Assembly (NCBI GenBank): GCA_021018995.1
Contig: CM037598.1
Coordinates: 44,570,685-44,634,684, forward strand
Origin: Chloranthus sessilifolius
Taxonomy: Eukaryota; Streptophyta; Magnoliopsida; Chloranthales; Chloranthaceae
Direction: 5' to 3'
DNA length: 64,000 bases
In this document: in pieces, positions 54,078 through 64,000 of the stretch
Numbering within the stretch: position 1 is the stretch's first letter
Layout of the letters: every line of letters begins with the position of its first letter
Program-made: the position numbers and the translations under genes
Notes under the pieces: generated by a model
Told to the model about the DNA's origin: nothing
What the model saw: the letters and a program-made list of their open reading frames with translations, nothing else
Databases searched by the model: none

Positions 54078-55416
54078 CTTGAATAATATCATGGCTAGTT
54101 CTCGCATCCTTTGTAGTAACAACATAAGCTTGGCCTTGTACCATAGGTTGTGCCGATCGTAACACTGGTCCTGCCTTCGTCGCTATTTCGACCATTTCCG
54201 GGCATTCTATGATCCGATGTCCCATCTTGCCACATCGAAAATATGCACCAGAAGCTTTACGACACTCATCAGTTTTGTGTGCCTTCCCACACTTCCCACA
54301 AATATCTTTGGAGGCAACTGATGAAGCTGTATAAGAATCTGTGCGAGATCCTGTCGATTGTGCTTGACAAAACCCAGATGTGCTTCGAGCCGCTGAAAAA
54401 GATGGATTCTGAACACGTGGAATCCTTGGTGGTGCGGAGAACATTGATGGATTATAAGGCCGTGCAGATGTGCCTGTAGCTGATTGAAAAGCGGTCTGTC
54501 CTTAGAATCATGGTCGTTTATTAATTTGACCCGTGCTATAGGACTGTGGAGCTTTCCTGGCCTTCTACTTTTCGTCTCTCCTTTTAAACATGGCATCCAC
54601 ATCGGTTTCCGCAATCAATGCCAATTTCATCACGTCGGCATAGGTCGTCGCCTGAAACAACGAAATGAGCTCTTTAATCAAAGGTTTTAAACCCCTTTCA
54701 AACTTTTGGGTTTTCATCAGCTCGGTGGCGACTAGCAACAGTGCGAAGCGAGAAAGAAGAGTAAATTCTTATTCATATTCTCTCACCGTCATCTGACCTT
54801 GTACCAATGTTGCAAACTGTACCTCGAGCTTATACCTCTCAGGTGCTAGGAAATATTTTTCATTAAAGGCCTCAATGAATTCTGCCCATGTCCATGGTAC
54901 TCCTTGCATCCTTGTTCTTTCGACAGACTGCCACCATGGCTCTGCCTCACTCTCTAGTTTGTATGCTACCCAACTTACTTTTTCTTCCTCTGTACAAGTG
55001 ACTCTTTGCAGCACTTTCTCGATCTGTGTTAACCACTTCTCAGCCTCCATTGGGTCAGGCTGACAGTAGAAACTCGGTGGTCGAAGTCGAATAAAGTCCG
55101 TAAAACCATCGGGACGTCAAACAGCAAGCATGGCCATAGTTTTGACCATGGTCTCCATTAACTACGGATGGTGTCTCACATTTTTTTCAGCACCACGAAC
55201 ACTTCCCATCGGTGGAGTATTTATAACTGGCGGAGTTTGCTCTGGCGGAGTATGCTCTGCAACATTCTCCATTGTCGTTCAACTTTCAGCCAGATCGGCA
55301 TTCTCACCACCTCCTAAAGCAATGTCATGCTCCTATCCGTCTACCGGAATAGTATTTGGCCCAGTATAATAAGTCAACGGTGGTCTACCTTTGCCTCTTC
55401 CACGACGCGGAGGCAT
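54078..55416 (-). pseudogene. gag of element T
   Basis: Minus-strand ATG at 55416 (MPPRRGRGKGRPPLTYYTGP). A stop follows near 55336. The capsid part 55050-54769 reads AEKWLTQIEKVLQRVTCTEE, VAYKLESEAEPWWQSVER and FIEAFNEKYFLAPERYKLEV, the standard retrotransposon gag domain. The nucleocapsid part has knuckles CGKCGKAHKTDEC and CGKMGHRIIEC (54300-54190), then QGQAYVVTTKDARTSHDIIQ. Several stops and frame changes lie between these parts. Confidence 0.9.
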
Positions 55417-55546
55417 CGTAACCTATTTCAGATAAAAAGTTAATCAGACCTACAACTCACTCTAACTCCAATCTCTATTCTATTAACAAATATTTTACCA
55501 TATTTGTATATGTTAGAGTTCAATCTCCAATGACTTAACGTCGGGA

Positions 55547-55558
55547 GCTCTGATACCA
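55547..55558 (-). other. Primer binding site of T (initiator tRNA-Met)
   Basis: Minus strand TGGTATCAGAGC, two bases after the 5' LTR end. This is the classic primer site complementary to initiator tRNA-Met used by Tekay elements. Confidence 0.95.
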
Positions 55559-56283
55559 CCTGTGACAGCCCAACGTTTCCCAGTCTCTCAATTAGGAAAG
55601 GTCGCGCCATCGGATCACCTGATATGATCCTTTCATCAAGGGGTTCCTTATTTTATATCAAAGTTTTACAAAATGTGGAAGCAATGTGTTTAAACTCTGA
55701 CAAATAACTAAGATGGCAAAATAACTACTAAATAGAACTAAAATATACGATAAGCAGAAGTCACGTATCTGATGTATAGCTTTTCACCGATGACAGCCAC
55801 CCATCATCAGAATAGTGAAAAGAAACGTATACATCCTAACATCATCCCATCAGAAATCTAAAACCAAAATATATCATTTATACAGACCAAAAATATCTTT
55901 TCCCTTTTTCTCTCTCTCTCTGCCCAATGCCCCATATCCCAAGCTTCAAACCTAACTACAGGAAGAACTCCTCTGGGGCGTCGTCTTCCTCGTCGTTGTC
56001 GTCGTCTTCCTCCTCCTCCTCAGGCACGTATGTAGGGTCAGCCGCGTGCTCAGGGTCCGGGTCTGCAGCTAAGACAATTTAGTTGAGGAATGAGCTATCA
56101 TCCAAAGCTCTGAGATAATATTGCATTGCTATTTCATATTGACAATTTATCACTTTTTCATAGAAGAGCATAAAATAACATATGATTAACATGATGAAAT
56201 GCTGAAATTATGCATGGTATAACAAGTGTGAGAAACAAACTGAACTGAAAATACATGCTGGCGAAAACAGGAAATCAACAAGG

Positions 56284-56455
56284 TCAAGCTCTCGAGTTAG
56301 CGGGATCACTTGTCAAGCTCTCGAGTTAGCGGGATCACTTGGACGAGAATAATTCAAGCTCCCGAGTTAGCGGTATCACTTGTCAAGCTCCCAACTTAGA
56401 CGGATCACTTGGACGAGAATAATTCAAGCTCCCGAGTTAGCGGGATCACTTGATT
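56284..56455. repeat. AGCTCTCGAGTTAGCGGGAT subrepeats in T's LTR
   Basis: Five imperfect copies separated either by CACTTGTCA or by CACTTGGACGAGAATAATTC. The 3' LTR has a matching array at about 45478-45640 with a different mix of units. In transcription order they are downstream of the TATA box. Confidence 0.7.
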
Positions 56456-57116
56456 TACACTGGAGCAATAACATATCAAAACCATTGAATTTAAAAGGGT
56501 CTGAGTACTGACTCACGTAGATTGACCAAGAAATGTATTTGCATGTATGGCTTTATGATGCAATGTAATCAAAACTGTCACAACTAGATAATAGCATTAT
56601 TTATATTCAATGTAGAGCTCTTTACTAATGCTATATATTTATATCACTTTTCTCATCAAATTTCAAGCAATTCAGACTTTTACATTTCAGAGCTAATCAA
56701 GTTCATCAGCTTACATAAAACTCAAAATTTTCTCCTATTATGCTATTCAGTACTATCATGATTATTCATCAATTTCTTTCTATGAAAACTACTGACAATG
56801 CTTATACAAGTATAAAATACCAACGTATATTCCCTACCTATGTGCGTCAAATTTTATGCGTACTATCATTGTTGATGCATGCTCAGGCATCCGAAGACCT
56901 TATGCGACGTTCATTTCTTCACAATAGTTTAAGTGCTCCATGTGGCACCAAGCTAGTAAAAATAGACTTATTTTAATAAAGTAATATTTTATAGATGGGC
57001 CAGGGGGTTATACATGGCTCACAGTGCACCAAGCTGAAAATAGGCAAGCATCATGGACTCAAGGTCCAAAGTGCAGAAGATGTAGGCCAACCTATAAAAA
57101 CCCAGTGCTGGGGAGG

Positions 57117-57202
57117 TTGCCGCAGCAACACACAGTGCTTCTCGCGGCAAGCCTTTCAGCTGGCCTGCTTTCCGCGACAACCTTATAGTGTTGCTGCGGC
57201 AA
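57117..57202 (-). promoter_or_regulatory. TTGCCGCGGCAA-type words in U3 of T (5' LTR)
   Basis: TTGCCGCAGCAA (57117), TTCTCGCGGCAA (57139), TTTCCGCGACAA (57169) and TTGCTGCGGCAA (57191). Positions are equivalent to 46310-46395 in the 3' LTR. Confidence 0.6.
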
Positions 57203-58539
57203 GCCTGTCTACGTTTGGCTTGCCGGGGTTCTGTTGGGTTCTTCTTGGCCTTATGATTTGCAGTACTTTTCCTTGATATGTTTTTCTATTTATTTCTCTT
57301 CATATATATATCTATACGTATATATTTATACTAGCTTTGTATAAATCTGTAGTAATTTGCTATATATATATATAGCTATATATATATATTTGTTTTCCTA
57401 TTTTCAGATTTACAAATCTTCAATGAAGATCCAGAGTGCAACGATCTGCACTCTATTTCATTTCATATTTAGGCTAATTTCTGAGCTAAAATTCTTTATG
57501 ATCATCTCTTTTGTATACAGACAAACAATTAACTAACCTTTTGGAGAATTTGTGTTAACACTCGACCATCGATGCCATTTTTGCCGAGTTGAGAGTGATG
57601 AGATTGTTACAACGAAATGCTACTGTGGATTTCACGTAAGTTAGCCTCAATCTAGTGGATGCAAGAGGAACAATTGAATTTGTGGAATTCTGAAATGCAA
57701 GATGGTTGCATACGGTATTAGAGGTAATCAGGACTGAGCAGGGATCACTTTATGTGATCCATGGTCTTTAGCTTTGGAGACCCTAGGTGTAGGATTCTCT
57801 TGCCATGAAACTTAAAGGAGGAAGATGCTGGCTCTATTTAGAAAGTTTATAAGCGATTGATGCACTTTGCGTGCATGAACCCGTAAGGTGACTTATGTGA
57901 GTCGTGTTACAATTTTCTCATGCAAGTAGGTTATAAGCTACATTAAGATAACCTCTCATGTCGGTCACCATATATATATGTAGTTTGTTACAGAAAAAAC
58001 AAAACCAAGAAAATCTATTGTATATTGCTTGAACCAGTTTTAGTTGCTAAGCATTTTAGTATATAAAACAAAACAAGGAGAATTACTTGTATGTGTTTTC
58101 AAACACTTGTATAAGTGGAAAACAAAACAAAATTCTAGTGTTTATATTTTTTTTTGTTTCAGGTAAGCAAAATGGGAAAACTACAATAGCCTCCTTCTTT
58201 CTTCTTGGTTAATTTTAAAACGAAACTAGCTACATCTTAAGCTTGAATCTTGGCTATAATTCCATGCAAATACTCACACGTATTGGGTTTGTATAGGCAG
58301 ATAAAACCAATCGATTTTGGCTTCGGCTTAAAATGTAGATACTACTGATTTGGTATAAGAACCTGATTATTGATTAAATTTGTATTATTATAATATGGTT
58401 GTATCTAGTTTGAAGCCCAATGTCAAATGTCTTACTTTGTGCACAGATTTATCGGTTAGTTTAGTGAGGTCCTTACACGTGATTGACCTGACCAAACTAT
58501 TACCACTACAATGTTAATTCTGGGGATCGTTACATAGGG

Positions 58540-59233
58540 GGTATATTCCTAGAAGTCTCTAAAATAATCTCATCCGGTGCATGGTGTTGCACCGTTTCCT
58601 TGCTAAGGGTCTCAAAGAGTTCCCAAGCATCCACTGCTGCTAAATTATGAAATATACCACCACAGAAAATATCAATCACATGGCTAGTTTGGCCATTCAA
58701 TCCTTCATAGAAAGTGAGCACTATTTGCCATTTCATGACCCTATGATGAGGGCATATATAGAGAAGTTCCTCGAGGTGACTCAAACTCTCTTGAAGAGGT
58801 TCATCCGAAAATTGATGGAACGTTAAAATAAGATACCAGATTTTATTCATTTTGCACATTGGGAAGTACTTCATAAGGAATTCACATTTCAATCCCTCCT
58901 AATCAGCAATCGAATCTCGGGGTAAAGAGTATAACCACTGCTTTGCCTCATCTTTATGAGAATATGAGAATATCCTTAAACGAACGGATACTCCTGTCAG
59001 TTCTCTGATTCGAATAATGTTACACATTTCTATAAAATTATTTAAATGCCATTGGGGGTCTTCCTCAATCAGCCCACGAAAAGTAGGAAGTATTTAAAGA
59101 ACATTTGGCATGATTTTGAAAGCCTCATAACCAATAATAGCTGTGTGAATACATGGGGGAGTGTAAGAGGTGTCAATGCATAATATTGTCCCATTGTTTT
59201 AGCCTTACTATGTTTTACTCCTGCCAGATTCAT
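58540..59233 (-). pseudogene. gag N-terminal part of element D
   Basis: Minus-strand ATG at 59233 (MNLAGVKHSKAKTMGQYYAL). After frame changes the core reads FRGLIEEDPQWHLNNFIEMC and KDEAKQWLYSLPRDSI. The open frame 58892-58530 then has CEFLMKYFPMCKMNK, LEELLYICPHHRVMKWQIVL, FYEGLNGQTSHVIDIFCGG and AWELFETLSKETVQ. Its order matches Athila gag of B and C. It is cut at 58539 by element T. Confidence 0.8.
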
Positions 59234-59524
59234 ATTGACTTAGAATTGAGGTAGGTTTGCTAGAATGCAATATGTCTAGTTTTAGTTCAGGTTTATTTGA
59301 TTTTTATTCTAGAAAGTAGGGAAAGAAACAAATCTGAGCTTTTAAATTCTGTGGCTGGCAGAAGTTGGAAACTTTTGATTCGCTGCTCCGAATAAACCTA
59401 TAAAAGATTAATAAGTGATCAAAGAAAAATAAAAATATAAAGAAATATAAAAAGAGAAAGATAAATATTAGTTTCTAAAAGAATAAAAATATTAGATAAA
59501 ATAGAAATAAAGATAAATTTCGCT

Positions 59525-59548
59525 TCTCCGACAGCAACGGCAAAAACT
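59525..59548 (-). other. Primer binding site-like sequence of D
   Basis: Minus strand TTTTTGCCGTTGCTGTCGGA follows the 5' LTR end. It resembles the TTTTTGGCGCCGTTGCC... tRNA-Asp site of Athila/Tat but lacks two bases and carries changes. Confidence 0.55.
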
Positions 59549-61005
59549 TGGTCGATCTTGTTATGTATATTAAAATTATGTTAAACTCAAGTCTTATCCT
59601 ATTCCAAGCGCACAATGGAAATTATAGTATTAGCATAGGATCATTCCCACGAGGAAGTTTATTTATCTAATTACTTCTTATTTATATCTTCTATTTAAAT
59701 CATTATTTTAAAAACTTCCATTTCTCTTTAAGATCTAATCTACTGGAGAAATATCAATAAAAGAATGGTTTCTAATCTAAAGTGCATAAAATAAATCTAA
59801 ATCCTCCTTCAGATTGAGGTCATTAATCCCAATCTTCAGCTATCGAATATTTATGAATTTAAACAGTACCGTTACACCATATCTTAACTTCTTAGCATTG
59901 GTTGTCAATCAACTCTAAGATCCTATCAATACAGATTTAATCTAATTAACAACTTCCTAAAATCTGGGCGTCGATCAAACTATAGAAAACTGAAGATGGA
60001 AAAGTAAAAACCGTTACACTAATCTGTAAATTCTAACATAACTTGAAGATGTTTATAAAGCATAAAAATAAAGTAAAATAAAATCTAAACTAGAAAGCAA
60101 ATAAATATATCTTTCACCCCTCAACTGCAGTCGTCAATTGCTTTTAAGAAACTAGGATATCTACACTAATCTTCAATACTCAATTGCAGTCGTCAATTTC
60201 TCTTGAGAAACCTCTGATATCTAATCTACTCTAACTATTTTATATTACTTTAATTGGAAGAAAATCCAACCTCAGTTGTCAATTGATGCTGAAATTATTT
60301 GATGCTTATTCCTATACCAAGGTCTCTTATTTATAGATCATAAGGAGTCGGTTTACAAAGACTTCTCATTCTAATAAAAGAAACTACTAAAAATAAAAGA
60401 TTCCTAATATAACTCTAATTCCTTATATTATCTTTTCCTTGCTTAGATGGTAAGTGTGCTTCTGGATGGTTATCCTTTATTTCAGCAACTAAGATTTCCT
60501 AAAGCTTATCTTCATCAATCTTCTCAGATCCGTGATTCACCAGACTTCTAATTTCATATATCTTCTAATTTTGTACATGGCGGGGTAATATGCACATGAT
60601 CAGCAACAACAACCACAATAGGAAAGCTTCTTTTAAGAGAAATCGTAAATCACAATTTCTCATTTTCTTCTCTTTCTTTAGAACATCGAAAGTTACAATT
60701 TTCTATCTTTCATAGCTTCCTCATAGTTGATGATTTTCTGGATTACGATTTTTCGCTTTTCTTCTTTTGTCTCTTTTGCAGAATTGTAAATTATGATTTT
60801 CTGGCTTTCAGTAAGCGGGAAATCGTCTTTTTTGCTTAATCATCTTTCTTATAGCTTTTTGAGTTCATTTTGATGAATATTAATACTTTGGCTTTCTTTT
60901 ACAGGTTATCTCTAATATCTGCACATCATCAACTTGTTAGTAGCAAACTATGGCCTAACATTACTAAGTTAAGGCTGATAAAATTGTAAACGATGTGACT
61001 AATCA
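59549..61005 (-). repeat. 5' LTR of element D
   Basis: 1457 bp, plus-strand TGGTCGATC to GTGACTAATCA, then TSD CGGAT. TATAAATA (minus strand) is at 60328-60335, and the word AAATCGTAAATC at 60640-60651 with decayed relatives to about 60790. Confidence 0.9.
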
Positions 61006-61010
61006 CGGAT

Positions 61011-61194
61011 CCCCAGCGCTAGCCCTGATTTGCCTTGATGATACTGCCAGTAGTAACGATGGTTAAAGCGAGGTTAAATGAAGTATATGGGAGAATGTCG
61101 TATCATCCCCAGAAGAGCTACATGTGAAGCTCCTATCGATATTCGCAGAGATATCTCTATGCCCGAGTGCATATCCCCGACCCTCTCTCTCTCC

Positions 61195-61239
<45 letters not shown>

Positions 61240-64000
61240 GAGAAAATTAGGTAAAGGGTTGGCGAGGAAAACTTTAATAAGGACAAAAATAACTCTATAA
61301 TTTAGATAAGGTTCATTTTAGTTAAAGAAATCAATGTCGTTAAAAAAGAATTTTGAGGAACCATATCTAGAACCTTAATAGCCCTATAATATCCTTTTAA
61401 TACTTTTCATTTTTCTTTCTTACTTTTTGATCGTCTTTTTTATTTTCCATAGGGATAAAAGTGGATTGAGTGAACAATTATTTAGTAGTACTAGTAAAAA
61501 GGATGCATGGGTTGAAGTAGATGTTGAGTTCATCAAATTTCGTCCGTACGGTGGCAACCTGTGTAACCGTGGAATTTTAACAATCCGTTGCGATGATGTG
61601 CTCTTACAAAAAATATAGAGTCGCCACCCAGAGCTTTTGGTATCCCGGGATACCCAAATCGATATGATGAACACCGAAGTGCAAAATATATGACTCTGAT
61701 TTCGGTTTACGCCAAAGGCTCTTGGGTAGGGGCTTCGGTTATTGAATGGGAAGGTGTTAGCTACCCGATCAACTTGCTCGTAAGTGGTTTCAACTATGGC
61801 TATTTGGATGTGTATATAAAATATAAATAATTATATATATAAAAAGAAAGGAAAATAGGCAACACTTCCTCTTGCTCGAAGGCACGTCGATCCTATTGAG
61901 CCCTTCCCACTTGCCAAAATTTGGGCAGCATAACGACTCAATTCTAGGATAGAGGAAAAGAGGAGGGAGCCGGAGCTCTCAGTCCCTTGTAGCACTGCTG
62001 TGGACCTTCGCGCGAGAGCGACACCGGTGAGATTCCGATAACAAACGGGTTGATGGATAGGTTTTAGCTTCTAAGGCTTGATAGCAAGGAGATAGGAGAG
62101 GTAAGCTAGGAGCTCTCTCTTACTAAAGCTAAGGATTTAATGATGGAGAATGGGGTTTTCAAGATGAACTAAGGTGCTAAAATTTCAATGGACAAATGCT
62201 AAAAAGGGAGGAGAGGAATAGCTAATGCCTTTTCTCTCTTTTAAAATTTTTTTGAAGCCTTTAATCAAGAGGGGGGTCTCCCTATTTATAGAGAAAGGAG
62301 GGATTAGTGAAGGGTTAAAGTCCTAATTTGGTTAGAAATTAGGTAATCCTAGATCTAAGGATTTTGGGTTTTTCAAAGTTATGGGAAGGTGTGAATGGGG
62401 TTTAATGGTAGATGATAGGGTGGGGATTTAAAAAGTTAGAGGGTTGCAAATTGGCTAAATAGAGGTGAAACAGTCCTAAAGAAACCCACTCTAAACATTA
62501 GGATGGTCAACAAGTCAAACCCCAAATTTGCACAAAATCCCAAAAATACTATAGCTAAGCTTAGTGTGTATATTATACACGCTGGGCTTAGGAACAGTGT
62601 CTCTAAGAAGTTCAAAGCTCGTTCTGGAGCTCTATCCTGGAAGAAGAAGGCCAATAAAATCTTGCAAAATTGGCCTACTGTGTATATTATACACGCTAGG
62701 CCAAATTTTTACATTATTGCCTCATTTTCAAACTACCATAACTTTTGATATACAACTCCGATTGAGGTGATTGTCAGCTTGTTGGAAAGCTGGGAACATC
62801 TTCTTTCTATAGTATAGCTATCAACTCTAATAGAGATTTGTGCAAACTATGGAACTCCTCTCTCCAACCATAGTTTAGGAGGGTTCGAGACTGGTCCAGG
62901 AAAGGTTTTAATGAGTTTGGAAAGGATAGGGTTGATTCTTAAGGGTTTGGGAAGGGTTCTAAAAGTTTTGGGGTGACTCCTAAGGGTTTGGGGAATGCCT
63001 TCGAAAGTCGGGGGTATGCCTTTTTAGAAGTATGTCGATCAGGCCTTCGGACAAATTTGGGTGTCTATAAATGCCCCTCTTTGGTATCCGATTACTAATG
63101 ATCGAATGCCAAAGAAAAAGACATCTGAAGAGGCCCAAGGCACGATAAAAGTCCCCCCTATTCAAAGCAAACCATAAACATCAAGTGGTAACATGGTGAG
63201 TATACAGAAGCCCTACATGTCGGGAATAAACATCCGTTCCTCAAGGCTATCGGTCCCCAAGCGCTTAGCGAGATTACCAGGCATGACCAAGATAGTGCAA
63301 GTTGTGAAAGTTCAATATACTAGGAAAAATGTCCGCTTCTCAATATAATTGATGGTATTTGATATTCAAGTTTCATTCTGAATAAAATAGCCCTGTGAGC
63401 GGGAGGGTGATCACACTCATACCTAAAAATTAGCGTAAACCAATGATGAGAAGATCCACAGTTTGTGTCCAATCGCATGAGGCATTGATTGCCCCATTTG
63501 ATCGGCCACGGGTGCCCCTACGTGAGGTAGGGTTCAAGACTTTCGGGTGAACCCAACAATCTCGAGGATAATTTAGCATAATTTTTTGAGCAGACCGAAT
63601 ATTGATTTCGCAATGCTTTTTCAGAGTGTGTGCCATTTTTCTAGAATGTGCCTTAGATCAACATGACCTAGAGCACTTAACTTCAAATAATACTGAACAG
63701 ATCCGGCCAAAATTGGATATCTACCGAAGGAGACACCTAATCCTACTCTCTGTCAACAATAATCTTATAAATCATTTAACTATACATAAATATGCACCCA
63801 TTAAGGTCGATAAGCAACAAAGGCGATGGAAGTCCCAAACCAGATCCCGTCTGGGTACAATGTACAGGAACATGCGACCATCCTATCGATACCCAGATGC
63901 ATGCTCCTATTTAAGGGAAATTGTGTCAATGCAAGTTTTAAGTCTACAGAAAAATAAGGGAAATGAACCCTACTGCATGCATGTTTATACATAGTTGATC
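61011..64000. other. Decayed LTR-retrotransposon-like DNA, no gene
   Basis: No credible coding region. An AT dinucleotide run lies at about 61193-61234. GGGAAGGTGTTAGCTACCC (61749) and AAATGCCCCTCTTTGG (63070) resemble phrases I associate with Ogre/Tat LTRs and leaders, but no LTR ends, PBS or PPT could be found. GTGTATATTATACACGCT occurs at about 62565 and 62680. Small open frames here look random. Confidence 0.35.

Larger units (their letters stand above)
28933..58534 (-). mobile_element. Tekay-like chromovirus T with an extra ORF3
   Basis: Minus strand: 5' LTR 58534-55561 (TGTAACG...TGTCACA), PBS for initiator tRNA-Met at 55547-55558, gag-pol 55416-50414 ending in a chromodomain, leader, ORF3 49526-48165, PPT 47716-47729, 3' LTR 47715-28933. 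The 3' LTR is interrupted by element C. TSD TAGGG flanks T within gag of D. The CGAGGACGAAA block before the PPT is typical of Tekay. An ORF after the chromodomain is not part of the usual Tekay plan. Gag-pol carries several stops. Confidence 0.9.
55561..58534 (-). repeat. 5' LTR of element T
   Basis: 2974 bp. Plus-strand TGTGACAGCCC to ATCGTTACA. Minus-strand TATAAATA is at 56636-56643. TTGCCGCGGCAA-type words are at 57117-57202, upstream of it in transcription order. CTCGAGTTAGCGGGATCACTT-type subrepeats lie at 56284-56455, and AT dinucleotide runs near 57361-57390. The TSD base run TAGGG follows at 58535. Confidence 0.95.
23804..61005 (-). mobile_element. Athila/Tat-like element D, outermost of the nest, pol-less
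   Basis: Two minus-strand LTRs (61005-59549 and 25288-23804) bracket a PBS-like site, gag and a short internal region. TSD CGGAT is at 23799-23803 and 61006-61010. Element T is inserted in gag at TAGGG (28928-28932 and 58535-58539). With T removed, D's internal part is only about 4.6 kb and has no recognisable protease, RT, RNase H or integrase. Twin hairpin, PPT and internal PPT resemble those of B and C, which places D near the Athila group. Confidence 0.85.

Noticed and set aside
61074..61286. Short frame with a Tyr-Ile repeat
   Set aside because: It is the translation of an AT dinucleotide run.

Overview
This window is repeat-rich intergenic DNA from a flowering plant. I see no host gene, tRNA, rRNA or CRISPR array. 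Almost every base belongs to Ty3/gypsy LTR retrotransposons of the Athila and Tekay (chromovirus) lineages, so an angiosperm nuclear genome with a large transposon load is the only reasonable reading. The species cannot be named from the sequence.

Layout. (1) 1-10134, minus strand: Athila-like element A2, cut by the window edge. It has one LTR, a PBS, a broken gag and pol, and the first codons of ORF3. A 5'-LTR-plus-gag fragment of another Athila (A1, plus strand, about 4728-6760) lies inside it. (2) 10205-11090 and 21129-21170: a G-rich minisatellite, split by (3) Athila-like element B, 11091-21128, plus strand, target-site duplication (TSD) GTGGG. B has gag and an intact ORF3 but no pol. 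(4) About 21480-23798: a decayed DUF1985-type gene surrounded by short palindromic repeats. (5) 23804-61005: a four-level nest. The outer element D (Athila/Tat-like, pol-less, minus strand, TSD CGGAT) is split by Tekay element T (28933-58534, minus strand, TSD TAGGG). T's 3' LTR is split by Athila-like element C (29443-45256, plus strand, TSD GCAGC). C's 5' LTR is split by solo LTR E (30183-31762, TSD ATTGG). All four boundary sets were read directly. (6) 61011-64000: decayed non-coding DNA with a weak resemblance to Ogre/Tat LTR sequence.

How the parts work together. In autonomous members gag makes the capsid, protease-RT-RNase H-integrase copy and insert the DNA, and a third ORF lies 3' of pol. 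That ORF3 is usually called env-like in Athila. Here it has no visible signal peptide or membrane span; it has a basic, nuclear-looking N-terminus and a Pro- or Gln-rich, coiled-coil C-terminus.

The strongest unexplained pattern is this. Each element carries its own short palindromic word, clustered both in the LTR just upstream of the TATA box and again just upstream of ORF3. The words are CTCGCGAG-like in A2 and B, TTTTCGAAAA in C, TTGCCGCGGCAA in T, and AAATCGTAAATC (not palindromic) in D. The same pairing holds in T, a Tekay element that should not have ORF3 at all. This suggests that ORF3 and its word form one transferable regulatory module, perhaps an element-specific activator or anti-silencing system. 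Other unannotated structures are a fixed-length 32-nt covarying hairpin in the R/U5 leader, a twin hairpin about 110-145 nt before the 3' LTR, a second internal polypurine tract, and an in-frame 74-bp intron in T's integrase.
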